A DNA stretch of 23,675 nt. Origin: Amoebophrya sp. A120. Lineage: Eukaryota > Sar > Dinophyceae > Syndiniales > Amoebophryaceae. This document shows, piece by piece, positions 9,934 to 19,600 of the stretch; within the stretch, counting starts at the first letter, position 1, and every line of letters begins with the position of its first letter. The stretch is from positions 8,164,040 to 8,187,714 of the forward strand of contig CAJINV010000003.1 in the NCBI GenBank assembly GCA_905178155.1, in the 5' to 3' direction. The position numbers and the translations under genes were made by a program. The notes under the pieces are model-generated. The model did no database searches. It saw nothing but the letters and a program-made list of their open reading frames with translations, and was not told the DNA's origin.

Positions 9934-12618
9934 ATGTCTTCGCAAAACAACGCCGGAAAGGTCTTTATAGGCGGCTTAGCGCCGCAGTCAACGAAAGAAT
10001 CCCTGATGGCCTACTTTGCGGTACCTACTACTTCCGCGGAAGCGCACTAATTCCTGCTGATAGAATGTTGACTATCATGCTAAAAAAAAGTAAACCGCGA
10101 CGCAATACGCATTACATGCATGCCAGCACATTAGGGTCTATTCTTCGCGCTACCATTTGCATCAACACAAATACCACCATACATAAAAAAATTTATGTCA
10201 CTTAGCATGTAAAAAGTAGCAGCGGGGCATAGCCATAGGCACTTATCATGTAAGTTTAGGTCACAACACTGGACTTATGTCATAAGAAACTAGGAAACCA
10301 ACAAGGAGGTGTGTATGCTGCATGTCGTGGTCGTCGATTTACTATGGTTGCTACTGTATCCCATTTCCACGCTGCAGTTGGGAAAGAAATCAGTTTTAGA
10401 CCATATTTGCCGGTCAATCTAAGCATCCCATATATGTAGATACTACAAATGTCGTGCATGCTTCTGAATCATACATGTGTATTTTTTGAAAAAAAAAAAT
10501 ACTACAGCAATACGGGGCGGTGTCGGATGTCAATGTCATGATGTCCATGGATCAAGCGACTGGTCAGATGCGTTCCCGGGGCTTCGGTTTCGTCACCTTC
10601 CAGGATCCTAACAGCGTCGAAAGCGTATGATTTGATTTTTGCTGTTGATTTTTATGCCTCTTGGTTTTGTATCCTGCACCAGGTTCTTGCGGCACATACA
10701 CGCCGCCAAAGTCAAGAGGCCTAGTACCGGGTCATTTGCAACCCGTACTACGAAACAGAAACTAAGATATTTACAACTAATCCGCGCAGTTTCGATATTT
10801 CGGGAAAAATCAAAATTAGAATTGAAATCGCAACAAAAGTTAACTCATCGTCTGCCTTCGAGCGACGTAGAAGATGAATCCTAAACCCAAAGAACTCACT
10901 TTTTCTGAACAGTTGGTTGGCCCCGGAGTTTTTCAAGTCCGCATGAACGTGGATGGAAAGGACGTAGATGTGAAGCGAATTGACGAGAACCGAAAAGGCG
11001 ACAATGGACTTTCCGAAATCGATAGCCGAAAGATTTTTGTGGGTGGCCTTCCGGACACGTGTGACGGACCAACGTTGCGAGGTACTTTGTGCTTGTTCTC
11101 ACCCGCAAACCAGATGTTGACATTGGGAAATCTATTTGATGTTTCTTTCACTTCAAATAAATAGTTCTTCTTCTTCAGTGTCAAAACCAGTGCGCTGCCT
11201 GACCCGTCACGCAGCGAGCGCCTTTGGTCCTCGCTGAACTTTCGGGATCATCAGCATCATCATCATCATGACCATACAATAATATCCTTTTGCACTCCAA
11301 CAATTCTTTCAGAGTACTTCGTCAAATTTGACCCGCAAGTGCAGGAAGCACGGGTGCAGACGGATCCGGTTTCCGGGCGAAGTCGGTGTTTCGGGTACGT
11401 GACATTCTCGGACAAGAACGTCGTGCAGCAAGTCATCCAGATGCGGGACCAGCACTACATTGGCACGAAGTGGATTGATATCAAATGCAAAAATATGTTT
11501 GGGTCTGGAAGCGTGGGAACTTGTCATGCAGATTTTCCATGACCTCCGATGAGGTCAAGGTCTGGAATGCAGGACCTGGCATGACAGAAGATTCTCTGAG
11601 ATCTATATCATGCCGGTCCTGCATGAGAAACTCGCTCTCTACTTGGTCAAAAGTGGACAACTGTTGGCAGTCATGCAACACACATTTTTCCAGGGTGTAG
11701 GCTTAGCATCACAAGTTACTGCCTTCCAGATGACCCAGACATATTTGCAATGCATAATCGATGTGAAGGCGATCGAACCGAAGGGCGCGGCAGGGGGGAA
11801 AGGCAAGGGCGGCAAGGGGTTTGGCAAAGGCGGAAAGGGTGGAGGAAAGCAGAAAGGCGGCAAAAACTACAACCAATTCGGCGGCAAGCAGCAGGGCTAC
11901 GGACAGCCACAATATGGAGCCCCGCAGCAGGGATACGGTACTTCTACTTTTGCCCGATTTTTCGTTGTAGTCCCTCATCTCTACTTCTCACGCATAAGTA
12001 AAAATCTCCCCGTACTAGATGATGGCTAGCTCTTGTGATAAGCGGATATTTGTTCAGAGACGAAGCGGATATTTGTTCAGAGACGAAGACGCCGGATGCA
12101 ATTCACACGGGAAGATGATCGCAGCAGGCACGATCACGATGGATGATCGTCGTTCTTTCACTGGAACAGCCATGGTCAATTCGTGCACAGCATTGTATCA
12201 TTTTTTCATCTCTGCAGGTGCTCCGCCGGCGCAGAACTACGGTGCGCCCGCATACCAGCAGCAGGCCTACGGGCAGCCGCCACCGGCGTACCAGCAGCCC
12301 GCGTACGGCCAACCACCAGCGTATGGCGCCCCGCCGGGTGGCTACCAGCAACCGCCGATGCAGCAACCGTACCAAGGATCTCCCGGTCAGTACCAACAGC
12401 CCGGAGCCGCGCCACCAGCACAAGGTACATTGTTCATTCGGACTATAAATAAGTAGTTCATCTTGCTTGTGATTCTTCATTCGAATGCGCGAGGCTTATC
12501 CTGGTATTCCAATGAGTCTATCAGTATCATACAAAACCTTACAGGATATGCACCGCAATACGCAGCAGCACCACCCCAAGGCCAGTACTACGACCAGTCG
12601 CGTCCGGCTCCCTACTGA
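9934..12618 (+). CDS. hnRNP A/B- or Musashi-like RNA-binding protein, two RRMs and low-complexity tail, eight exons
   Basis: Proposed exons: 9934-10020, 10508-10624, 10683-10710, 10893-11081, 11313-11479, 11763-11937, 12218-12424 and 12545-12618, about 347 residues. RRM1 has RNP2 KVFIGGLAP and RNP1 RGFGFVTF. RRM2 has RNP2 KIFVGGLP and RNP1 RCFGYVTF, ending KWIDVKAIEPK. A Gly/Lys-rich linker (KGKGGKGFGKGGKGGGK) and a Pro/Gln/Tyr/Gly-rich tail follow, ending QSRPAPY. From the family, it would bind pre-mRNA or mRNA in nucleus or cytoplasm; the tail is of the phase-separating, prion-like type. Most introns are GT-AG (487, 58, 231, 280 and 120 nt). The fifth is a non-canonical element. The third (10711-10892) is uncertain, because alternative acceptors at 10928 or 10937 also keep the frame and shorten the RRM1 loop. 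The start context is AAAATGTCT. Confidence 0.88.
11474..11762 (+). mobile_element. Introner-like non-canonical intron (283 nt) in RRM2 with terminal inverted repeats
   Basis: RRM2 ends at TGG ATT GAT (11471-11479) and resumes at ATC GAT GTG AAG (11757-11768). The near-duplicate ATTGAT/ATCGAT brackets 283 nt, and joining there gives the classic RRM strand KWIDVKAI. The 5' end (ATCAAATGCAAAAATATGTT, then TGGGTC and TGGAAG) is the imperfect complement of the 3' end (CTTCCAG, GACCCAGACATATTTGC, ATGCAT) over about 35 nt. No GT-AG pair restores this join. The interior shares TTTTTCCAGGGTGTA (11685-11699) with the minisatellite in the first gene's intron. Confidence 0.75.
12041..12086. repeat. 23-bp tandem duplication inside an intron
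   Basis: AGCGGATATTTGTTCAGAGA plus CGA at 12041-12063 is repeated exactly at 12064-12086, within the GT-AG intron 11938-12217 of the RNA-binding protein gene. This is a recent, small tandem duplication. Confidence 0.9.
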
Positions 12619-12848
12619 TTCAGGATATTTGGCGGCATCTCACTTAGTAGTAGTACGCAAACACCAGCGATCCAAAACAAAACCTATTTTTAATTCTATG
12701 TAACAACACCCACCTGGCGAGCTTTCTATTTTTCAGCTTTTGAGAACTGTAGTTTTAATAGATCATACTAGCACCCAGAAATCCAAGATTTGTGCTAGTC
12801 GAGGATTTTTGCGGGGCTGGTCAGTAAACTCTATACACGACAAGGAGT

Positions 12849-13199
12849 TTACTGCTTGTATTCTTCGACATGTACCACGCGCGAGATTAGATAACCAAAG
12901 AATCTGAGGCCAAGGAACAACATCTCAAGAACATAGGCTTTTTGAACACGTAGCGGAACTAATGGCCCCTGCCAAGATTGATCCGTCTTGATTATCAGTT
13001 TTCGGCACTGAGTTACAACTTTGTCGTCTCTCTGGTGCACTCAGATAGGCGTACCGTTTACAAAAATTTCAACCTCCACATTTGGAATTGGAAGCTCATG
13101 CCGTTCGCAGCAGCACAGCATAACGTCGAAAATTGCACGACAGATCACAGACGGTAGAAAGAGGCTTTTTCTCCGATTTTCGTCTTCGTGGAGCGGAAA
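12849..13199 (-). pseudogene. Possible minus-strand coding remnant or exon, interrupted by one in-frame TGA
   Basis: On the minus strand one frame is open from 13199 to the TAA at 12849-12851 except for a TGA at 13041-13043. The flanking peptides look protein-like: CRAIFDVMLCCCERHELPIP before it, and LIIKTDQSWQGPLVP and LEMLFLGLRFFGYLI (a hydrophobic stretch) after it. A 30-nt stretch beginning GTAAACGG and ending CACCAG contains the TGA and could be a tiny GT-AG intron. Decay of an old gene is equally possible. No family is recognised, and chance cannot be excluded. Confidence 0.3.
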
Positions 13200-13973
13200 T
13201 TAGCACGGTGCATTGATGCATGCATTGCTTTTGCTACGGTTGTATATTGACGGATGACACACCAAAGAGAAAGATGCAGTATGCGCAACGAAGGATTTGA
13301 CGACCACGCCACTTTTGTATGCTGTACTTGTATTTCCACTTTCCCTAACAGAATTGTCATTCCCTTTCCTCGCGCATAGCGACGGAAGAATTTTATATGC
13401 GAATTTCTTGTCGTTTCACCCAAAATCAAAAATAGAAGACCAAAAAGTAGATCGGATACTGAGGTTTCGGGGCAGCTGACGCAGTGACCAACAATCAGCG
13501 ATCCGCTGTTGATGTGTTTTATCGTTGTTCACGAGAACGAGAAGGTAATGGTTTTTTCGGCTGAGTGCTTTGTGTATACAAATTCAAATTTGAAACAGTT
13601 GTTGAGTAAACCTACCTGCCTAACAGCAACAGCACTTCATAGTCTTTGCAAGTCGGGAGTTGCGAGTTTTAGCTTTGTGTTTCGACGGCGGTCAAGGACT
13701 GCTCAGAACGTGAGGATATTCGAGGATCATGAGCGAAACTGTGTAAAAAGTGAACTCGTGCGCTAGAAAGTGAACTCGTGCGCCATTCCACTGGTCATTC
13801 GAAGGCCGGATTGCAATGTGGCTTTATTATCCTGCACGAGTCGTGATTAGGAGCCGAGCGAGAGCTACAGCTGCAGCTAGCGGTTCAGATTTTTTCCCGC
13901 ACGGCGGGAGTAGTGCATAGTACTTTTTTTGAAAACTGAATTTCCGTCGGGCCACCTGTGATTTGCTTGAGAT

Positions 13974-14291
13974 TCACGGTAAACTGATCATGCCTTTCTC
14001 TGGCGTCCATCCCTGGATTATTGCGTGCTGCGTGAGCCCTGGGGTGTGCGACAGCGTGATAAACCGTGCTGCGTTACGTTGACGGTGTGCTGGCTGGATT
14101 CTCATCCACGCAATGCTGGTTCCGAGTTCTTGTGCATCTTCACTGAGATCATGATAATCCGGTCGGCGAGGGATCTTGTAGTTTTTGACGTCAAATAAGA
14201 ACCGGACCCACGACGAAAAGTCATACACTTTGCTCGAGCCTCTCACTGCACGACTCGCCGCGAAATTAATTGCTGGTGAAGAAGAGGAACA
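13974..14291 (-). CDS. Possible minus-strand exon of unknown protein
   Basis: This is a 106-codon open stretch on the minus strand. A TTCTTCACCAG acceptor-like sequence lies near its upstream end, and peptides such as YDFSSWVRFLFDVKNYKIP and ELGTSIAWMRIQP have realistic composition. No family is recognised. It could be an exon of the same minus-strand gene as 12849-13199 or a transposon fragment. The neighbouring clear genes are all on the + strand, which counts against it. Confidence 0.25.
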   Translation of the reverse strand, partial: CSSSSPAINFAASRAVRGSSKVYDFSSWVRFLFDVKNYKIPRRPDYHDLSEDAQELGTSIAWMRIQPAHRQRNAARFITLSHTPGLTQHAIIQGWTPEKGMISLP

Positions 14292-15158
14292 CTAAGGAGC
14301 CGCACGCGGCGGCACAGTCACGTCTGCACAAAAGACAAGGCGCTCGCGCGAACCGAAAGTATTCTTGCCGTCCGCACGCCTCGAAAAAATAAAAAAACCA
14401 CGCCAGTGTCGAATGGAAAAAGACCGACGCCACGGCAGTTGATGATGAAGTAGCCCGGAGTAAACGGAGTCTCCGGCGCGAGAACAACCGTGACCATGCA
14501 GACGATGAAGTTCCTTTCGGAGCTTAGTTTTGTTCCGTAGAGACGATCGTTTTTCTATCGCTCCCGGGTCACCACGGAGCGTCCTGTCTAAGAAGATCAA
14601 AGACAAAGGCCAAAGGAAACGCAGCGTAAGTCGTCAAACCTGACGCATCTACTTAGCAGTGCCTTTACTCTCTGTGTCGCAACGTGACGAAGAGACTTCA
14701 CTACTTATAGAGATGAAAAAGGTGATCTTCCCGCGTGTTCTTATCCCTAAGAGAAATCGCGCCATACCGTCGCGATTCGTGAGTTTTTTTCATTCTAGGC
14801 GAGGCCTGGCGTGTCTGAGGCCAACAAAAGCGAGACCGCCCAGGGCTATCCAAAGCCTTCGCCGCGCATCCTCCAGAGGGTCGCGCTTTCGTGCTTGGCG
14901 CAGCCCCAGCGCATGCGCCAGGGAACGCGCTGCGCGCTGACAGAATAACCGCCGGCCACTGCGTCCAAGTTCGCGCGCCTGGGCGCGAGCTGATGCCCCA
15001 GCTTGGAGGGGCTCTTTTTTTCCCCAAAGACCCCCCCCAAGCCGGGGCTACGCCGGCGGTCACACCGGGCCGCGGCAGTGTGCGGGCCCATTCGTCTCTC
15101 TTTGTGTCAGATAGCAGATGATAGCCCCTGCGGTGTTGTCTTTGTTGCCTGCGCCGTG

Positions 15159-15185
15159 CCATCGGTCCTAAATTAGGACCGATGG
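15159..15185. repeat. Perfect 27-bp palindrome
   Basis: CCATCGGTCCTAA, one A, then TTAGGACCGATGG: 13-bp arms with a single central base. It is free to form a cruciform or hairpin. Function unknown; it lies inside the composite repeat block. Confidence 0.9.
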
Positions 15186-15444
15186 GGCGCTGGCTTATCG
15201 CGGAAGAGAACACCCGGACAAGCCAGCCGCGCAGACCAGTGGGGGCGAACGTCGTAAAATGCTGGCAACGGCAGGCCCCCCCTCACCAACTTCCAAAAAG
15301 CCAGCTGCCTTCGGATAGCCGTCAACTTCGCGTAATGCTTCCCCTCCCCGCGAGGACCACCACGACTGGGCAGCAGTGTCGGAATGTCGCTCTCCAGCTT
15401 CCAACCTGCAGTAGGGTAATTGGATCAGAATTGAAGCTGCTCCT

Positions 15445-15787
15445 CCAGATGTTCCCGTTCTCTCAAAAGTGCTGTTCTTATCCCTCCTGTTCGTGCATAG
15501 ATAAGAACACCACTTTTAGGTCGTTACAAACGTGTTCTTATCTATGCACCATTTGGAGGATAAGAACAGCATTTTTGCGAGAGCGGGAACATCTGGCGCA
15601 CAAGATGTCATTCTGCTTCGTGCCAGCCACCAACTTCTGGTCGCTACAAACGTGTTCTTATCTATGCACGGCGTGGAGGATAAGAGCAGCAGTCTTCGAG
15701 AGCGGGAACATTCGGCGCAGAAGCTCCAACTCTGTTTCGTGCCAAAACATCAATCGCAGGTCGTTGCAGTAGGCGTTCTTATCTATC
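15445..15787. repeat. 120-bp tandem repeat with an inverted copy upstream
   Basis: Units starting GGTCGTTACAAACGTGTTCT lie at 15519 and 15639, with a partial third at 15759, exactly 120 bp apart. The segment 15445-15483 is the reverse complement of 15558-15596 with 3 mismatches in 39, so part of the unit is also present inverted. The shared core GTTCTTATCTATGCAC and its complement recur through the block. Confidence 0.85.
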
Positions 15788-16681
15788 TTTTTTGAGCGTT
15801 TAAACGAACACCAGGCGGGAAGCTTTTCGGGTCTTCTGCCAGTGCGTCCACCACGGCCGCGAAAGCGGTCCGGTGCCAACGGTGAGTGATTGGGGCGGCG
15901 GGTGAGAGATGGGGGCGCGCTTGAAGAGTTCCAAGAGGTCTCGAGGGGCCTGCGCACCAAGTCTGCACGAGCCGGCTTGCGGCCTTTTTTGGGTCGCGAG
16001 TACGTCGGGCTCGGGGCCGCGGAAAAGATGCCCGCCTGCGCCGGGTGGGTGTGTTGTGAGTGCCCGCGGGGCGCGTCGATCTGCGCAGTGGGGGGGGCCT
16101 CTTTAGTCTATGTCTAGGCTCGCCGGGGTGCTAGCGTGCCTGTTGGTTCCTCTAGAAAGACGCCTGGGCCGCGTGAAAAAACCCACCAGGGAAGGCAACA
16201 GCACTCCTACGCAGGCGCGACCATAAAAGCTGCAGCGCCTGCGTTGGCGCAAAAAACAGGGCAAATCCCGACGGTATGCTGCGAATTCCTTTAGGGATAA
16301 GAACACTGCTGGGTGTCGCAACGTGACGAAGAGACTTCACTACTTCGCCGCAACGACGTGACGAATTTGAGTAAGGTGAGTTTCCCCCACGGCGGCCCAC
16401 GACAACTGAGACTTCGCGACTGGGACTTGCTTTGCTTCCATCTACTGCGACGACAGGGTACGAACTCAACCGCATAATTCACGGGCGAAGAAAAGCATCA
16501 AAAGCTGGTCGTTTGGTAGAGGTATACTGAACGTGGCCAAGACCATCTCGGCACTTGGAGCGACCTGTTGTACGAACGGAGTTTGCTTCTAGCGTTGACA
16601 TTCTCGTCGCCTCGGTGTGCAAACAGCAACGTCTGGAGGTGGGACTCTTCTAAGTAGCCCTGTGCATCCCAGGAAGTGAAA

Positions 16682-19600
16682 ATGCGGGTTCTTATAGTAG
16701 ACGGCTTCACCAAGTCCAGGCGGGGCAGGGAGGCCTTCAACGATTTCAAGTACACGATCACCAAGGCATTGGAAGGACCCTACTACAAATACCTCACTGC
16801 GGTGGCGCTAGCGGTATACATAAGTAATATCCGGGACGACTTTGTGGTCCAGGATTTTGTCGTTTTTTGTTTTTCTTTGTCGTGCTTGTTTCATGTCTCT
16901 ACTTATTCTGAATGCGTATGCGACTTCGAGTCTCATCGCAAACGAGATGAAAACCACGACCGCCTATTTTCCGGTTGCAAACTGAACATCAGGTTCGCAA
17001 TTACCGCCAACTTGATGAATTTCTGTTCGACATGGGTGGGAACGGGGATTCATCATGCTTGAAGGCGTTTCAAAATTTGGATATGATTTTTATCGGCTGC
17101 GACGAGCCGGCGTTGGTGCCGTGGGGTGAGGCCGTAAAGGGCGTTCGCCTTCTGCTGAGGCAGTGTATTCAGTACGGAACGCCGACTTTCGCGACCGGAT
17201 TCGCCTCCCACTTGATACCCTACCTAGTGCAATTACGAGGCGAGCACATCCGAGTCATAAATGGGTGCGGGCTTGGCGGCAGCTACAACGAAATCTCAGC
17301 TCTCCCCGCGAAAGTGAAGTACTTAACATCACTACATTTTTATCATTGTCCTAAACACGATGTGCTGCTGTTCCTGTTCCTGCGGCCGACACTTCTTTTG
17401 TAGACGTTTTTTGTCACGTTGAGCGGGCTTCTTGAAGTTGAATATATCCAAATCAACTTCGATGTTTCTATCGTTTCCTTGATCTGGTATTCGCAGGAAG
17501 TCCGCGCTTCCGCCAGACACATTTCTGGATGCCGAAAATGGAGACATATACCAGCGGAAGGAGTATTGCGACTTCAAGCACGTTGGGAACGTTGGTGTTT
17601 ACAACCCGAAACTGAAGCAAGGGCGCAACGTCTACAAAACGGTACATTTTCATATGTGTTTTATCCGTTGTTGTTTGTTGTTGTCGAGATTGCTCAGAGG
17701 TTACAGCTTGGGCACCTGTTAAATAAGCGGCCGCGTAAGCTCTTTGTAATTGGTGCGTATTTCGCGTCTCGGATAATTTCACGAACAGTGCAGTGCACAC
17801 CCTGAAACTTTCCCCAGGGTCGCAATATTTGGCAGCTTTCGCGCCCGCCGGTCGCAAGAACAAAAGCGGGCCAGCGATCCATCGTGGGTTGGCGCAGCTT
17901 TTGTGGCAGCGCCTTTCCCGCGGATCAGACGGGCGCGCGAACGCGATTGCGTGGGCGACGCCTCTGGCACTCCGGGCCGGGTTGGGGAGGAGGTAGGAGG
18001 ACGGCGGGCCAAGCCGCTCCGAGAACGCGTTCTCGAGCCGATTTGGCCGGGGGGCGCAGGCGTTCTCGAGCCGGTTTGGTCGCTCGCGGATGGGCCAGAG
18101 GTCGGAGCGGCCGAAGTCGGCCCGGAGTGGCGGTTTGGTCGGGAAGCGATGCTGGGGCCCGGCACGCCGGGCCGGGTTGGGGACGAGGCGGGAGGGCGGC
18201 GGGGCAGGTCGGATGGGCGACTGGCTCTGGCACTTCGGGCCGGGTTGGAGAGGGCGACCAAATCGGCGTGAGGTCGCGTTCTCGAGCCGGTTTGGTGGGG
18301 CTGCTGACCAAATCGCCTCGAGATCGCGGTCTCGCGCCGATTTGGTCGCCCGATGGTGGACGCCCCAGGACGGGTTGGGGAGGGCGACCAAATCGGCGCG
18401 AGACCGCGACTTGGTGAGGCCGCTGACCAAATCGTCTCGAGATCGCGGTCTCGCGCCGATTTGGTCCACCTTTGGTGAGGCTGCTGACCAAATCGGCCCG
18501 AGATCGCGGTCTCGAGCCGATTTGGTCGGCCGCGGTTGGACGGGTTGGAGAGGCCGATGGCCAAATCGTCCCGAGATCGCGGTCTCGAGCCGATTTGGTC
18601 GGCCGCGGTTGGACGGGCTGGAGAGGCCGATGACCAAATCGCCCCGAGATCGCGGTCTCGAGCCGATTTGGTCGGCCGCGGGTGGACGGGTTGGAGAGGC
18701 CGATGGCCAAATCGCCCCGAGATCGCGATCTCGAGCCGATTTGGTCGGCCGCGGGTGGACGGGTTGGAGAGGCCGATGACCAAATCGTCCCGAGATCGCG
18801 ATCTCGAGCCGATTTGGTCGGCCGCGGGTGGACGGGTTGGAGAGGCCGATGACCAAATCGTCCCGAGATCGCGATCTCGAGCCGATTTGGTCGGCCGCGG
18901 GTGGACGGGTTGGAGAGGCCGATGACCAAATCGTCCCGAGATCGCGATCTCGAGCCGATTTGGTCGGCCGCGGGTGGACGGGTTGGAGAGGCCGATGACC
19001 AAATCGTCCCGAGATCGCGATCTCGAGCCGATTTGGTCGGCCGCGGGTGGACGGGTTGGAGAGGCCGATGACCAAATCGTCCCGAGATCGCGATCTCGAG
19101 CCGATTTGGTCGGCCGCGGGTGGACGGGTTGGAGAGGCCGATGACCAAATCGTCCCGAGATCGCGATCTCGAGCCGATTTGGTCGGCCGCGGGTGGACGG
19201 GTTGGAGAGGCCGATGACCAAATCGTCCCGAGATCGCGATCTCGAGCCGATTTGGTCGGCCGCGGGTGGACGGGTTGGAGAGGCCGATGACCAAATCGTC
19301 CCGAGATCGCGATCTCGAGCCGATTTGGTCGGCCGCGGATGGACGGGTTGGAGAGGCCGATGACCAAATCGTCCCGAGATCGCGATCTCGAGCCGATTTG
19401 GTCGGCCGCGGGTGGACGGGTTGGAGAGGCCGATGACCAAATCGTCCCGAGATCGCGATCTCGAGCCGATTTGGTCGGCCGCGGGTGGACGGGTTGGAGA
19501 GGCCGATGACCAAATCGTCCCGAGATCGCGATCTCGAGCCGATTTGGTCGGCCGCGGGTGGACGGGTTGGAGAGGCCGATGACCAAATCGTCCCGAGATC

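Larger units (their letters stand above)
14674..16345. repeat. Composite repeat block: 33-bp direct repeats outside 43-bp inverted repeats
   Basis: The 33-bp sequence starting GTGTCGCAACGTGACGAAGA at 14674-14706 is identical at 16313-16345. Inside it, 14735-14777 (GTGTTCTTATCCCTAA... CATACCGTCG) matches the reverse complement of 16264-16306 at 37 of 43 positions. The 1.5 kb interior holds further TTCTTATC/GATAAGAA repeats and a perfect palindrome. No transposase-like frame is recognisable, so if it is an element it is non-autonomous. Confidence 0.65.
12619..16681. other. Gene-poor 4 kb region with repeats and doubtful coding fragments
   Basis: No + strand gene is recognisable here. The contents are two possible minus-strand coding stretches (12849-13199 and 13974-14291), a 14-bp direct repeat GTGAACTCGTGCGC near 13750 and 13769, and from 14674 to 16345 a GC-richer block with direct, inverted and palindromic repeats. 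The base composition change near 14250 suggests the repeat block is of different origin from the AT-rich DNA before it. The last 300 bases should hold the 5' flank of the amidotransferase-like gene. Confidence 0.5.

Noticed and set aside
11251-11272. CAT microsatellite as a coding His tract
   Set aside because: It falls within the GT-AG intron 11082-11312, so it is not translated.
14701-15213. Minus-strand 170-codon open frame
   Set aside because: It lies in the GC-rich composite repeat block. Its peptides reflect repeats also read from the other end (VLIPK...IPS), and no family is recognised.
15182-15772. Plus-strand 196-codon open frame
   Set aside because: It spans the 120-bp tandem repeat, so its peptide repeats (QTCSYLCT) are a by-product; no start or splice support.
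18090-18925. Plus-strand open frames through the satellite
   Set aside because: They are made of the same hairpin unit, with no start context and no similarity to a protein family.
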